Of a stretch of DNA of 64,000 bases, positions 8,122 through 19,458 are shown in pieces (the first letter of the stretch is position 1; each line of letters starts with the position of its first letter). The stretch spans positions 248,001 to 312,000 of the forward strand of contig NZ_WESE01000001.1 of NCBI RefSeq assembly GCF_009184895.1. Direction: 5' to 3'. The notes below the pieces were generated by a model that did not search any database, was not told the origin of the DNA, and saw nothing but the letters and a program-made list of their open reading frames with translations. This stretch comes from Nostocoides sp. F2B08 (GTDB taxonomy: Bacteria; Actinomycetota; Actinomycetes; Actinomycetales; Dermatophilaceae). Position numbers and translations under genes: made by a program.

Positions 8122-9090
8122 TTACGGCGCTGCCAGGTCGTCGCCCCGGAGCCGGCCATGCCGAGGCCTCTGCCGACCCCGGCCACCCACGGCGACGACC
8201 AACAGACTGAGGACGACCACCAGCATCCCCACGCCGGTGAGGAGCCCGAGACGCTCACCGAGAACGACCACCCCGAGGAGGGTCGCCGTCACGGGTTCGG
8301 CGAGGGACAGGGTCGCGACCGACCCGGCCGGCAGACCCGAGAGCCCGCGCTGGAACAGCACGTACGCGAGCCCGGTCGCGACCAGGCCGAGCCACAGCAC
8401 CATGACGAGGCCGTCGACGGTCCACAGCCACTCCAGGTCAGCTCCTACCAGCACGGGGACGAGGGCCAGGGCGCCCACGGCGAAGAGCAGAGCCATGACC
8501 CTGATCCCGGACTCGCCCCGCAGGAGCAGCGCACGGGCAGCGATCGTGTACCCCGCATACGACACCCCGGCGCCCACCGCCGCCACCAGGCCGACCGGAT
8601 CCGCGGCGGCTCCCGTCCCCGCTGCCTGTCCGATGACGAGGAGGACCACGCCGGCGACGGCGCCGACCGTCGACACCGCCCACCTCGCCGTGACGCCCTC
8701 ACCGAGCGCGCGGCCCAACACGCCGGTCGCGAGCGGTGCCACTCCGAGCGCCACGACCGTGCCGACGGCCACCCCGCTGCGCGCCACGCCGACGAAGAAG
8801 CAGACCTGGTAGGCGGCGACCGCGAGACCGCCAACTGCGAATAGCACCGCCGGCGGCAGCGAACCCGCACGGTGGCGACTCGCGTCCGCTGCCCGGGGAG
8901 GCCGCCACAGCGTGGGTCCGGCGAGGAGGGCGAGCGCGACGGCTCCGACGAGGATCCGCAGGGCACCCACCTGAGCCGGGTCGGCCGCGTCCGGCCCAAG
9001 CGCCTGGGCCGTCCCTGTGGTTCCCCACAGGGACGCGGCGGCGAGGGCGGCCAGTGCCGCGCCCGACGCCGGCCGGCCGTTGGACCTCAC
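8122..9090 (-). CDS. EamA-family (drug/metabolite) transporter
   Basis: A 322-residue integral membrane protein with ten predicted helices in two EamA repeats (about 10-145 and 165-300). The second repeat keeps the family's GLAYVLFQRGL and LAEPVTATLLGVVVLGERL patterns. The family exports amino acids, nucleosides or drugs; the substrate is not readable here. The start is GTG at 9090. It is inserted between rho and rpmE, a junction that is usually tight in relatives, and 240 bp separate it from rpmE. Confidence 0.85.
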   Translation of the reverse strand: MRSNGRPASGAALAALAAASLWGTTGTAQALGPDAADPAQVGALRILVGAVALALLAGPTLWRPPRAADASRHRAGSLPPAVLFAVGGLAVAAYQVCFFVGVARSGVAVGTVVALGVAPLATGVLGRALGEGVTARWAVSTVGAVAGVVLLVIGQAAGTGAAADPVGLVAAVGAGVSYAGYTIAARALLLRGESGIRVMALLFAVGALALVPVLVGADLEWLWTVDGLVMVLWLGLVATGLAYVLFQRGLSGLPAGSVATLSLAEPVTATLLGVVVLGERLGLLTGVGMLVVVLSLLVVAVGGRGRQRPRHGRLRGDDLAAP

Positions 9091-9184
9091 CCGCGCATTC
9101 GACCACGCCGAGACCGGGTCCGGCAGGGCCGTCCGATCCGCGTCGGATCGGTGCTCGAGGCTTCGCCCCGCTCGGCGAATGGGC

Positions 9185-11143
9185 TCAGTCCTGGTCCTCG
9201 TCCTCCAGCTTGATGCTCGAGGTCTGCTGCACCTGGACGAGGAACTCCACGTTGGTCTTCGTCTTGCGAAGCCGATCGAGGAGCAGCTCGATACTCGCCT
9301 GGGCGTCCAGCGCTGCGAGCACCCGACGCAGCTTCCACATGATCTTCAGCTCGTCGGCGCCGAGGAGGATCTCCTCCTTGCGCGTGCCCGAGTTGTTGAC
9401 GTCGACGGCGGGGAAGATCCGGCGGTTCGCGAGCTGGCGGTCGAGCTTGAGCTCCATGTTGCCGGTGCCCTTGAACTCCTCGAAGATCACCTCGTCCATC
9501 CGGGACCCGGTCTCGACCAGCGCCGTCGCGAGGATGGTCAACGATCCACCGTTCTCGATGTTGCGGGCGGCACCGAAGAACTTCTTGGGTGGATAGAGAG
9601 CTGCGCTGTCGACCCCACCGGAGAGAATGCGGCCGCTGGCCGGTGCCGAGAGGTTGTAGGCACGGCCGAGCTTGGTGATCGAGTCGAGGAGAACGACGAC
9701 GTCGTGACCCATCTCGACGAGCCGCTTGGCCCGCTCGATGGCCAGCTCGGCGACGGTGGTGTGGTCCTCCGCCGGCCGGTCGAACGTGGAGGCGATCACC
9801 TCTCCGCGCACGGCGCGCTGCATGTCGGTGACCTCTTCGGGGCGCTCGTCGACGAGCACGACCATGAGGTGCACCTCGGGGTTGTTCGTCGTGATCGCGT
9901 TGGCGATGGACTGCATCACCATCGTCTTCCCGGCCTTGGCCGGCGCCACGATGAGCCCACGCTGTCCCTTGCCGATCGGTGCGACCAGGTCGATGACACG
10001 GGTGGTCAGCTGGGTCGGCTCGGTCTCCAGCCGCAAGCGCTGCTGGGGGTACAGCGGGGTGAGCTTGCTGAACTCCGGCCGCCGCCGCGCCTCGTCGGGC
10101 GTCTGGCCGTTGACGGTGTCGAGCTGGACGAGCGGGTTGTACTTCTGGCGTCCTCCCTTGGAGCCTCCCTGCGTCTGGTCGCGGGACTGACCCTCCTCGC
10201 TCGGGGCGCGCACCTGACCGGTGACGGCGTCGCCCTTGCGCAGGCCGAACCGCTTGACCATCCCCAGCGGGACGTAGACGTCGTTCGGGCCGGCGAGATA
10301 TCCGGAGGTGCGGATGAAGGCGTAGTTGTCGAGCACCTCGAGCAGGCCGGCGACCGGCACCAGGACGTCGTCCTCGGAGATCGGCGGCAGGCCCTCCCCC
10401 TCGCTCTGCTGGGAGGCGCCGTCGGGGCGGCCGCGGCGCTTGTCGCGGTTGCGGTTCCGGTTCCGGTTGCGTCGGCGACGGCCACCGCCCTCGCCGTCGT
10501 CGGCACCGTCGCGCTGCGAGCCCTGCTGGTCGTCGCGGCTCTGGTCAGTGCGGTTCCCGTCCTCGGGGTTCCGGTCACTGCGGTTCCCGTCCTCGCGGTT
10601 CTGTTCCCCGCGGTTCCGTTCGTCGGTCTCCCGGTCCTCGCGCGGTCGGTCATCGGCAGCCCGCTCGTCGCGGTCACCCGTTCGGCCCTCATCCGTCCCG
10701 CTCTCGTCACGGCGGTCCTCGGAGCGATTCCCGCGGCGGCCCTCGGCGGTGCGGCTCTCGGGCCGGCGCCCGCCCCGGTCCCCACCCCGTCGGCCGGTCG
10801 GCGCACCCGTCGAGTCGGTGGACGAGTCCGCGTCGGCGGCGTTCTCGCTGCTGCGACCTGGGGCCTCGGCCTCAGAGCTCTGGCCGCCCGCGCTGCGCCG
10901 AGGCGTTTCCGCGGGGCGCTCGGCGCGGCGTTCGCCGTGGCCGGGCGAGGTGCCCGACTGCCGGGCCTTGATGGCGTCGATGAGGTCCGACTTGCGCATC
11001 TTGCCGGTTCCCGTGATGCCGAGGCTCGAGGCCAGACCCTGCAGCTCGGCCACCTTCATCGCGCTGAGCGCGCCGGATCGCCGAGCAGGGGCGGAGACCT
11101 GCTCCGCCGTCGAGGCTGCCTCGAGAGTGGGTGTGTCTGTCAC
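9185..11143 (-). CDS. rho: Transcription termination factor Rho
   Basis: Hexameric RNA-dependent ATPase that terminates untranslated transcripts. With start GTG 11143 (VTDTPTLEAAST, like other actinobacterial Rho) it is 652 residues; an in-frame GTG at 11215 would add 24. Order: Rho N-terminal SAP-like segment (about 25-65, MKVAELQGLASSLGI), a low-complexity insert of about 160 residues rich in R, D, N, G and E, the RNA-binding cold-shock fold (ending RTSGYLAGPNDVYV), and the ATPase core with APAKAGKTMVMQ and VVLVDERPEEV. A 263-bp leader separates it from thrB. Confidence 0.96.
   Translation of the reverse strand: MTDTPTLEAASTAEQVSAPARRSGALSAMKVAELQGLASSLGITGTGKMRKSDLIDAIKARQSGTSPGHGERRAERPAETPRRSAGGQSSEAEAPGRSSENAADADSSTDSTGAPTGRRGGDRGGRRPESRTAEGRRGNRSEDRRDESGTDEGRTGDRDERAADDRPREDRETDERNRGEQNREDGNRSDRNPEDGNRTDQSRDDQQGSQRDGADDGEGGGRRRRNRNRNRNRDKRRGRPDGASQQSEGEGLPPISEDDVLVPVAGLLEVLDNYAFIRTSGYLAGPNDVYVPLGMVKRFGLRKGDAVTGQVRAPSEEGQSRDQTQGGSKGGRQKYNPLVQLDTVNGQTPDEARRRPEFSKLTPLYPQQRLRLETEPTQLTTRVIDLVAPIGKGQRGLIVAPAKAGKTMVMQSIANAITTNNPEVHLMVVLVDERPEEVTDMQRAVRGEVIASTFDRPAEDHTTVAELAIERAKRLVEMGHDVVVLLDSITKLGRAYNLSAPASGRILSGGVDSAALYPPKKFFGAARNIENGGSLTILATALVETGSRMDEVIFEEFKGTGNMELKLDRQLANRRIFPAVDVNNSGTRKEEILLGADELKIMWKLRRVLAALDAQASIELLLDRLRKTKTNVEFLVQVQQTSSIKLEDEDQD
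10551..10595 (-). repeat. Direct repeats in the Rho low-complexity insert
   Basis: The 15-mer CGGTTCCCGTCCTCG occurs at 10551-10565 and again at 10581-10595, 30 bp apart, within a longer run of related R/N/D codons (the insert reads NREDGNRSDRNPEDGNRTD). Such short-period repeats would let the disordered insert change length by slippage. Confidence 0.7.
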
Positions 11144-11406
11144 GAAGGGACCCTTTCCCCGTGTAGGGCTCATGACGACACGTGGGTCGACGAGCCTGGG
11201 TTGACGTTCGGTCACTGGATGACCGGGACCATGGGTCGTGGGCTCACATCCGTGGGCGCACGATCACGTCGTGGTGCTCCGCACCGACGCGTATCTCATG
11301 GTGGTCGCGCTGTCAGAAGCGGCGGGGTGTCGCCGTGAGCGCGGATCCAATGTACCACCGCACCTGCTGAGACCGAGTATCCGCCTCACCCGCACCGGCC
11401 GGCGCG

Positions 11407-12396
11407 TCATGCCCTGTCGGAACGGCTGAGGCCGTGCGTCGGGACTCGGGTGACGGAGGCGCCCTCTCGGGGGATGCCGGGGCGCAGGACGGTCCAGTCC
11501 TCGTCGGCGAGGCCGGCGACGGATGCAGCCGTGTCTCGGGTGGTCAGAACGAGGACCGAGGGCCCCGCACCGCTGATCACCGCCGCGTGGCCGGCGGAGC
11601 GCATCCGGTCCACGAGGGCCATCGAGGAGGGGTATGCGGGTCGGCGCGGCTCCTGATGGAGCCACTCCCGGGTTGCCGGGAGCAGGAGCGAGGGGTCGTG
11701 ACCGAGGGCGTGCACGAGCAGCGCCGCCCTGGCCGAGTTCCGGGCCGCATCGCCGAGGCGCACCTGCGCGGGGAGCACCGAGCGCGCCTTGGCGGTCGAG
11801 AGCTGCCCCGCCGGGACGAGGACGACCACGTCGAGCTCGTCGTGGATCGGGGCGCGCACGGTGCGAGTGCGTTCGTCGTCGCCATCGTCGGTCCAGGACA
11901 GCGTGAGTCCGCCGTAGACCGAGGCCGAGGAGTTGTCCGGATGTCCTTCGAGAGCCGCCGCGATGTCGTTGGCGACAGCGAGGTCGACGCCGCGCGCCGC
12001 CCCGTCGCGCAGACCGAGAACGGCCTGAGCAGCGACGATGCCGCTGACGATCGCCGTCGCCGAGGACCCCATCCCCCGCCCGTGGGGCACGGCGTTGTGA
12101 CACCGCAGCTCGAGGCCGCTCGGTGGGTCCGCACCGAGGACGGACCAGGTGTGCAGCATGGTGCGGTACACGAGGTGGCTCTCGTCGAGCGGCACCTCGC
12201 CCGCCCCCGCACCGGCGACCTCGATGCGAAGCCCCGGCTCATCCGTGACGCTGACGCTGCACTCGTCCCACACCCCGAGGGCGAGTCCGACCGAGTCGAA
12301 TCCCGGCCCGAGGTTCGCGCTGCTCGCCGGAACCCGGACGATGACCGTCTCTGCCTCCATCCCGGCCCGGCTCGGCGACGATGACGACACGGTCAC
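11407..12396 (-). CDS. thrB: Homoserine kinase
   Basis: Phosphorylates homoserine to O-phosphohomoserine, the substrate of ThrC encoded just upstream. It is a GHMP-family kinase of up to 329 residues: VPASSANLGPGFDSVGLALG near the N-terminus and the phosphate-binding PHGRGMGSSATAIVSG loop (about 88-103). The GTG at 12396 is 6 nt after the thrC stop; an in-frame ATG 12 codons later (MEAETVIV) is an equally plausible start. Last gene of the hom-thrC-thrB operon. Confidence 0.95.
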   Translation of the reverse strand: MTVSSSSPSRAGMEAETVIVRVPASSANLGPGFDSVGLALGVWDECSVSVTDEPGLRIEVAGAGAGEVPLDESHLVYRTMLHTWSVLGADPPSGLELRCHNAVPHGRGMGSSATAIVSGIVAAQAVLGLRDGAARGVDLAVANDIAAALEGHPDNSSASVYGGLTLSWTDDGDDERTRTVRAPIHDELDVVVLVPAGQLSTAKARSVLPAQVRLGDAARNSARAALLVHALGHDPSLLLPATREWLHQEPRRPAYPSSMALVDRMRSAGHAAVISGAGPSVLVLTTRDTAASVAGLADEDWTVLRPGIPREGASVTRVPTHGLSRSDRA

Positions 12397-12402
12397 GGGA
12401 CT

Positions 12403-13509
12403 TCAGTCGTCCAGCCCGAGCGCCACGGCGGCGGAGTAGGCGTCGACACCGACCCGGGTCGGGGCGACCTCCCCGCCGTCGGCCGTCCTCAGGGCCCACT
12501 GGGGGTCCTTGAGACCGTGCCCGGTCACCGTGCACACGATGGTCGCTCCTGCAGGGACCCCGCCGTCCGCGTGCCGTTTCAGCAAGCCGGCCACGCTGGC
12601 CGCCGACGCGGGCTCGACGAAGATGCCCTCGGTCGCCGACAGCAGCCGATGTGCGTCGAGGATCTCCTCGTCGGTGACCGCGTCGATGAGTCCCCCGGAC
12701 GCATCCCGGGCCCGCTCGGCCTGGCGCCATGAGGCCGGGTTTCCGATCCGGATCGCGGTCGCGATCGTGTCGGGGTGGTCCACCGGGTGGCCCAACACGA
12801 TGGGGGCGGCGCCGGCAGCCTGGAAACCCCACATCGCGGGACGTCGCGTCGCCGTCGCCGCGAGATCGGCGCCGCCGCGGCCCGGCGTCGGCTCCGCGGC
12901 CTCGGTGTAGCCCTTCCAGTAGGCGGTGATGTTCCCGGCGTTGCCGACCGGAAGGCAATGGATGTCCGGGGCGTCGCCGAGGGCGTCGATGATCTCGAAG
13001 GAGGCCGTCTTCTGCCCCTCGATACGCGCCGGGTTGACGGAGTTGACCAGCTCGACCGGATAGGCCTCGGCGAGCTTGCGGGCGAGTGTGAGGCAGTCGT
13101 CGAAGTTGCCGTCCACCTGGAGCAGCGTCGCACCGTGGGCGATGGCCTGGCTGAGCTTGCCCATCGCGATCTTTCCCTCGGGGACGAGCACGGCGCAGGC
13201 CATGCCCGCCTTGGTGGCATACGCCGCAGCACTGGCGCTGGTGTTTCCGGTCGACGCGCAGATGACGGCCTTCGCGCCGTGCCGGGCTGCCATCGAGATC
13301 GCGGTCGTCATCCCCCTGTCCTTGAACGACCCCGTCGGGTTGAGCCCTTCGTACTTGATGTACACCTGGGCGCCCACCCGCTCAGAGAGCCGCTCGGCCG
13401 CGATGAGCGGCGTGCCGCCCTCGAGGAGGGTGACCACGGGGGCACCGTCGAGCATGGGCAGACGCTCGGCGTACTCCTCGATCACGCCCCGCCACTGGTG
13501 GGCCATCAC
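12403..13509 (-). CDS. thrC: Threonine synthase
   Basis: PLP enzyme converting O-phosphohomoserine to threonine. 368 residues, fold type II; the PLP lysine is in [12 protein letters not shown] (K63) and the phosphate-binding loop in [13 protein letters not shown]. The GTG at 13509 overlaps the hom stop by 4 nt (GTGA), while the next codon ATG gives a one-base TGATG overlap; either way translation is coupled to hom. It lies between hom and thrB. Confidence 0.96.
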   Translation of the reverse strand: MMAHQWRGVIEEYAERLPMLDGAPVVTLLEGGTPLIAAERLSERVGAQVYIKYEGLNPTGSFKDRGMTTAISMAARHGAKAVICASTGNTSASAAAYATKAGMACAVLVPEGKIAMGKLSQAIAHGATLLQVDGNFDDCLTLARKLAEAYPVELVNSVNPARIEGQKTASFEIIDALGDAPDIHCLPVGNAGNITAYWKGYTEAAEPTPGRGGADLAATATRRPAMWGFQAAGAAPIVLGHPVDHPDTIATAIRIGNPASWRQAERARDASGGLIDAVTDEEILDAHRLLSATEGIFVEPASAASVAGLLKRHADGGVPAGATIVCTVTGHGLKDPQWALRTADGGEVAPTRVGVDAYSAAVALGLDD

Positions 13510-14825
13510 GACCCCTCCACCCGCATCACCGAGGTCACCGCCCGCACCGTGTCCAGGCCCGCGAGCGCCTCGACCGTGGCGCGCAGCGCCGCGTCGGTCG
13601 CCGTGTGGGTCACGACGATGAGGCTGGCCCGCGTGGCGCCGTCGTCTGCGGTGACGAGGCGCTGACGGACCGCCTCGATGGACACGTCGTGCGCCGCGAA
13701 GGCCGTTGCCACCTGCGCCAGCACGCCGGGGCGGTCGTCCACGTCGAGAGCGATGTGATACCTGGTGCGCGCGGCGCCTACGGGGAGGACGGGGATCTCG
13801 GCGTAGGCACTCTCACCCGGCCCGCGACCGCCGCCGACCCGATGTCGCGCCACGGCGACCACGTCGCCGAGGACCGCGGACGCGGTCGGGTCGCCGCCGG
13901 CGCCCTTGCCGTAGAACATCAGCTCTCCGGCGGCGTCGGCCTCGACGAAGACGGCGTTGTACGCCTCCCGGACGGAGGCCAGCGGGTGGGTGCGGGGGAT
14001 CATCGCCGGGTGGACTCGAACGGACAGCCCTTCGGCGCCGGAGTCGTCATGGCTGCGCTCACAGATCGCGAGCAGCTTGACGACGTGGTCCATCGCGGCG
14101 GCGGCGGCGATGTCGGCTGCGGTGACCTCCGTGATCCCCTCCCGGTAGACATGGGCGCTGCCCACCCGGGAGTGGAAAGCGAGCGAGGCCAGGATGGCCG
14201 CCTTGGCGGCGGCGTCGAAGCCCTCGACGTCGGCCGTCGGGTCCGCCTCGGCGTAGCCCAGCGACTGAGCCTCCTCGACGGCCTCCGAGAAACCCATTCC
14301 GGTGGAGTCCATCTTGTCGAGGACGTAGTTGGTCGTGCCGTTGACGATGCCGAGGACCTTGGTCACCTCGTCCCCGGCGAGAGACTCCCTGATGGGCCGC
14401 AGGATCGGGATGGCGCCCGCGACCGCTGCCTCGAAGTAGATGTCGACGCCGTGCTCGTCCGCTGCCTCGTAGAGGGCGGGGCCGTCCTCGGCCAGCAGCG
14501 CCTTGTTGGCGGTGACGACCGAGGCGCCGTGCTCCATCGCGGAGAGGATGAGGCTCCGGGCCGGCTCGATGCCCCCGATCACCTCGATGACGATGTCGGC
14601 CCTGGTGACCAGCTCCGCCGCATCCGTCGTGAACAGCTGGGGGTCGAGACCGAAGCGCTCTCGGCCCGGGCGTCGCACGGCGATGCCCACGAGGTCGAGC
14701 GGAGCCCCCACCCGAGCGGCGAGGTCGTCGGCGCCGTCGATGATCATGCGGGCGACCGACGAGCCCACGACCCCACAGCCGAGAAGGGCGACGCGGAGCG
14801 GGGTGGGCGCCGATGGCGTGCTCAT
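13506..14825 (-). CDS. hom: Homoserine dehydrogenase
   Basis: NAD(P)-dependent reduction of aspartate semialdehyde to homoserine, the branch point to threonine and methionine. 439 residues from ATG 14825. A Rossmann domain starts with [14 protein letters not shown]; catalytic-domain signatures are [25 protein letters not shown] and [21 protein letters not shown]-terminal ACT domain (about 350-439, [18 protein letters not shown]) indicates feedback control by an amino acid, most likely threonine. It heads the hom-thrC-thrB operon just after lysA. Confidence 0.96.
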   Translation of the reverse strand: MSTPSAPTPLRVALLGCGVVGSSVARMIIDGADDLAARVGAPLDLVGIAVRRPGRERFGLDPQLFTTDAAELVTRADIVIEVIGGIEPARSLILSAMEHGASVVTANKALLAEDGPALYEAADEHGVDIYFEAAVAGAIPILRPIRESLAGDEVTKVLGIVNGTTNYVLDKMDSTGMGFSEAVEEAQSLGYAEADPTADVEGFDAAAKAAILASLAFHSRVGSAHVYREGITEVTAADIAAAAAMDHVVKLLAICERSHDDSGAEGLSVRVHPAMIPRTHPLASVREAYNAVFVEADAAGELMFYGKGAGGDPTASAVLGDVVAVARHRVGGGRGPGESAYAEIPVLPVGAARTRYHIALDVDDRPGVLAQVATAFAAHDVSIEAVRQRLVTADDGATRASLIVVTHTATDAALRATVEALAGLDTVRAVTSVMRVEGS

Positions 14826-14880
14826 GGTTGGTGCTCCTTCAGGGTGGCTTCGATGGTCTCGTGACGACGAGTGACGCGAT

Positions 14881-16317
14881 TCATCCCACGTCGAGGGCCA
14901 GCAGGTCATCGATCGTCTCGCGCCGCACGATCGCGCGGGCCCGCCCGCCTCGGACCGCGACGACCGGAGGCCGAGGCGTGTGGTTGTACTGGCTGGACAG
15001 ACTTCGACAGTATGCGCCGGTTCCGGGCACTGCGATGAGGTCACCTGGGGCGAGGTCTGCGGGGAGGTACTCGTCGAGGACGACGATGTCGCCGCTCTCG
15101 CAGTGCCGCCCGACGACCCGGGCGAGCATGGGCTCGGCCCCGCTGGTCCGCCCGGCCAGGGTGCACGAGTAGTCGGCCTCGTAGAGGGCGGCCCTGATGT
15201 TGTCGCTCATGCCGCCGTCGACGGACACGTAGGTGCGCGTCATCCGATCCCCGACGACGACCGGCTTGACGGTCCCGACCTCGTAGAGCGTGAACGTGCT
15301 GGGACCGACGATGGCCCGCCCGGGTTCGATCGAGACCCGGGGCAACCCCGACCCGTCGCCGACGCCGATCGCCTTGCCCTCCCGCTCGACGATGTCGGCC
15401 ATCAGTCGACCGAGTCGAGCGGGATCGAGCGGGGTGTGCTGAGAGGTGTAGGCGATGCCGAATCCGCCGCCGAGATCGATGTGGGGCATCTCGATGCCGT
15501 GCTCACGAACGATGTCGGCGTGCAGCGCGATGAGGCGCCGCGCCGAGATCTCGAATCCGCCGGTGTCGAAGATCTGGCTGCCGATGTGGCTGTGCAGCCC
15601 GACGAGCCGCATCGACCCCGGCCGTGCGACCACCCGGCGGGCGGCCTCGGCCGCCGCCCCGGTCGCGAGCGAGAGCCCGAACTTCTGGTCCTCGTGCGCC
15701 GTCGCGATGAACTCGTGGGTGTGCGCCTCGACGCCCACGGTCACTCGGATCATCACCGGGGCGACGACGCCGAGCCGTCGGGCCACCGTGTCGATCCGCT
15801 CGATCTCCGTGAGGCTGTCGACGACGATCCGACCCACGCCGTAGGTCAGCGCCTGTTCGATCTCGGCGACGGTCTTGTTGTTGCCGTGCATGGCGATACG
15901 CGCCGCCGGGAAGCCGGCCCGCTGGGCGACGGCGAGCTCGCCGCCGGTGGACACGTCGAGGGAGAGGCCCTCCTCCGCGACCCATCGCGCCACCTCGGTG
16001 CACAGGAACGCCTTGCCGGCGTAGTAGACGTCGGCACCACCGCATACCTCGTGGAAGGGTGCGGCGAAGTCGTCCCGGAAGGCCCGCGCCCGGGCTCGGA
16101 AGTCGTCTTCGTCGAGGACGTAGGCGGGCGTCCCGAACTCCCGGGCGATCGCATGGACGTCGACGCCTGCCACCTCGAGGGCGCCGGAACGGCCCCGGAT
16201 CACCGATGCCGGCCAGAGCTGCTCGAGGAGCGCGTTGACGTCATCGGGGTAGGGCAGGTAGAGCGGGGGCCCGCCATAGCCTTCCGCGTGGAGAGCGCCG
16301 GCCTCGTGTGCACGCAT
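14881..16317 (-). CDS. lysA: Diaminopimelate decarboxylase
   Basis: Last step of lysine synthesis: decarboxylates meso-diaminopimelate. 478 residues, alanine-racemase-type barrel. The PLP lysine is in VYYAGKAFLC (K102), the phosphate loop is HIDLGGGFGIAY, and the substrate-binding cysteine segment is HCESGDIV. The ATG at 16317 is 7 nt after the argS stop, so argS-lysA-hom-thrC-thrB reads as one minus-strand unit, linking DAP-pathway and threonine branches of aspartate metabolism. Confidence 0.96.
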   Translation of the reverse strand: MRAHEAGALHAEGYGGPPLYLPYPDDVNALLEQLWPASVIRGRSGALEVAGVDVHAIAREFGTPAYVLDEDDFRARARAFRDDFAAPFHEVCGGADVYYAGKAFLCTEVARWVAEEGLSLDVSTGGELAVAQRAGFPAARIAMHGNNKTVAEIEQALTYGVGRIVVDSLTEIERIDTVARRLGVVAPVMIRVTVGVEAHTHEFIATAHEDQKFGLSLATGAAAEAARRVVARPGSMRLVGLHSHIGSQIFDTGGFEISARRLIALHADIVREHGIEMPHIDLGGGFGIAYTSQHTPLDPARLGRLMADIVEREGKAIGVGDGSGLPRVSIEPGRAIVGPSTFTLYEVGTVKPVVVGDRMTRTYVSVDGGMSDNIRAALYEADYSCTLAGRTSGAEPMLARVVGRHCESGDIVVLDEYLPADLAPGDLIAVPGTGAYCRSLSSQYNHTPRPPVVAVRGGRARAIVRRETIDDLLALDVG

Positions 16318-16324
16318 GAGGGTC

Positions 16325-17968
16325 CTACATGCGCTCGGGCGCGGACACGCCGAGGACACCGAGGCCGTTGGCCAGCACCTGGGCGGTCGCGTCGTTGAGC
16401 CAGAGCCGGGTGCGGTGCAGATCCGTGACGGCCTCGTCGGCGTTCGCCGGGCGGACCCGACAGGTGTCGTACCACTTGTGGTATCTCGCCGCGAGCTCCT
16501 CGAGGTACCGGGCGACCCGATGCGGCTCGAGGAGCCGGGCTGCCTGGACCAGGACCCTCGGGTAGTCGCCCAGGGCCGCCAGGAGCGCGGCCTCCGTCTC
16601 GTCGGTGAGGAGGGCGGCGTCGAACCCGTCGGTGCGACGGACGCCGTCCACCTCGGCGAGGCGGGCGACGTTGCGGGTGCGGGCGTGTGCGTACTGGACG
16701 TAGAAGACCGGGTTGTCGTTGGTCTGCCTGCGCAGCTGCTCGCCGTCGAGGTCCAGCGGACTGTCGGCCGGGTAGCGGGCCAGCGAGTACCGCAGCGCAT
16801 CGGACCCGAGCCACTCGATCAGCTCGTCCATGTACAGGGCGTTGCCCCGCCGTTTGCCCATGCGTTCGCCGGCGATGTTGACCAGCTGGCCGATCTTGAC
16901 CTCGATGTTGTGCTCGGGATCGTCGCCCGCGCAGGCGGCGATGGCCTTGAGGCGGCCGATGTAGCCGTGGTGATCGGCGCCGAGGAGATAGATCTTCTCG
17001 GTGAAGCCCCGGTCCTTCTTGCTCAGGTAGTAGGCGGCGTCGGCGGCGAAGTAGGTGGGCACGCCGTTGGCCCGCACGAGAACGCGGTCCTTGTCGTCGC
17101 CGAAGTCGGTCGTGCGCAGCCAGATCGCCCCGTCGCGGTCCTCCACGTGCCCCTGCTCGCGAAGCCGGCCGACGGCCTGCTCGACCGCGCCCTCGTGCAG
17201 GGTTCGTTCGGAGAACCAGACGTCGAAGTGGACGTTGAAGGCATCGAGGGTGCGCCTGATGGCCGCCAGCTGGAGCTCACACCCGAGGTCACGGGCCACG
17301 TCGACCTGCTCGTCCTCGGGGAGGTCGAGGAGGTCCGGTCGCGCCGCGACGACCTCCGCCGCACGCTCACGGACGTAGTCGCCCTCGTAGCCACCTTCGG
17401 GGGCTGCCGTACCCCGCAGGGCGGCCAGGATCGAGCCGCCGAACTTGTCCATCTGGGCACCGGCGTCGTTGATGTAGTACTCGGCGGCCACCCGGGCGCC
17501 GGCTGCCCGCAGGACCCGGACCATCGCGTCACCGAGCGCCGCCCACCGCGTGTGGCCGATGTGCAGCGGTCCGGTCGGGTTGGCGGAGATGTACTCGAGG
17601 TTGACGGTGCGCCCCGCCTCACTCGCGCCCGTCCCGTATGCGGCCCCAGCCTCGACGATCGACCTCGCCAGTTCGCCGGCGCTCGCCGCGTCGAGAGTGA
17701 TGTTCAGGAAGCCCGGACCCGCCACGTCGACCGCCGCGACTCCGGACACCGTCCGCATCCGCTCGGCAAGTATCTCCGCGACGTCGCGAGGTGGCATGCC
17801 GGCGGGCTTGGCCAGCTGCAGCGCGACGTTGGTCGCCCAGTCGCCATGGTCGCGGCTCCGCGGCCGCTCGACGCGGACCTCGTCGGGGACCGGGACACTC
17901 AGCTGCCCGGCGGCGACGGCATCACCCAGGGCAGCGCGGATCGCTGCGGAGAGGTCCTCAGGGGTCAT
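16325..17968 (-). CDS. argS: Arginyl-tRNA synthetase
   Basis: Class I aminoacyl-tRNA synthetase charging tRNA-Arg; a tRNA-Arg gene lies 157 bp away on the other strand. 547 residues from ATG 17968. Order: N-terminal Add1 tRNA-binding domain (about 1-95), catalytic core with NPTGPLHIGHTRWAALGD (HIGH box), and a KMSKS equivalent reading ERMGKRRGN, a relaxed form usual in this enzyme, then the helical anticodon-binding domain (about 430-547). First gene of the argS-lysA-hom cluster. Confidence 0.97.
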   Translation of the reverse strand: MTPEDLSAAIRAALGDAVAAGQLSVPVPDEVRVERPRSRDHGDWATNVALQLAKPAGMPPRDVAEILAERMRTVSGVAAVDVAGPGFLNITLDAASAGELARSIVEAGAAYGTGASEAGRTVNLEYISANPTGPLHIGHTRWAALGDAMVRVLRAAGARVAAEYYINDAGAQMDKFGGSILAALRGTAAPEGGYEGDYVRERAAEVVAARPDLLDLPEDEQVDVARDLGCELQLAAIRRTLDAFNVHFDVWFSERTLHEGAVEQAVGRLREQGHVEDRDGAIWLRTTDFGDDKDRVLVRANGVPTYFAADAAYYLSKKDRGFTEKIYLLGADHHGYIGRLKAIAACAGDDPEHNIEVKIGQLVNIAGERMGKRRGNALYMDELIEWLGSDALRYSLARYPADSPLDLDGEQLRRQTNDNPVFYVQYAHARTRNVARLAEVDGVRRTDGFDAALLTDETEAALLAALGDYPRVLVQAARLLEPHRVARYLEELAARYHKWYDTCRVRPANADEAVTDLHRTRLWLNDATAQVLANGLGVLGVSAPERM

Positions 17969-18125
17969 TCCGCCCAGTCTAGGTCGCCCTCGGGACCCGT
18001 CCGCCCGCTCCCCCACCGACTGAGACGACGGTTCACTGGGTCAGCCGACCACCGGTGAGCCGGCTCCTCCCCGAGATCGGGGATGCGGAGCCTGCGTCTG
18101 CCTCCTGCTACTCTCGTCTCCGCCC

Positions 18126-18197
18126 GCCCCCGTAGCTCAGGGGATAGAGCACCGCCCTCCGGAGGCGGGAGCGCAGGTTCGAATCCTGCCGGGGGCA
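18126..18197 (+). tRNA. tRNA-Arg (anticodon CCG)
   Basis: A complete 72-nt cloverleaf: acceptor GCCCCCG/CGGGGGC with discriminator A, D-arm around GCTCAGGGGATAGAGC, anticodon stem CCGCC/GGCGG with loop CTCCGGA (anticodon CCG, reading CGG), and T-arm GCAGG-TTCGAAT-CCTGC. The 3' CCA is not encoded (next bases are CCC). A TACTCT hexamer ends 11 nt before the gene and may be its -10 element. Confidence 0.96.
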
Positions 18198-18203
18198 CCC
18201 GCT

Positions 18204-18251
18204 GAACGGGGCCTGTCACGTGCGCGAAGCGCATGGTGACCGGCCCCGTTC
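18204..18251 (+). terminator. Terminator hairpin after tRNA-Arg
   Basis: A perfect 10-bp outer stem GAACGGGGCC/GGCCCCGTTC, seven bases after the tRNA, encloses a second pairing (GTCAC..TGCGC-GAA-GCGCA..GTGAC), giving one long hairpin. Its position right behind the tRNA supports a terminator role. Confidence 0.8.
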
Positions 18252-18426
18252 GCGTGCCCCCCGCATGATGATGGGAGCCGGAGCCGACCCCGCGAGGAAC
18301 GAGCGGGCCGGGGGCTCGGCTCCCGCCGGGGGCACACGTCAGGCCGTCGCTCCCCCGCCAGACGGACCCGCCGGTCGCCCGGAGGGTGGATCCGCAGCCC
18401 AGCCCGCCCCTGACAGGATGGCGAGC

Positions 18427-19454
<1,028 letters not shown>

Positions 19455-19458
<4 letters not shown>

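Noticed and set aside
16860-16900. Loss of the KMSKS motif in ArgRS as a sign of an inactive enzyme
   Set aside because: ArgRS enzymes commonly have a relaxed KMSKS region. The HIGH box and overall length are normal.
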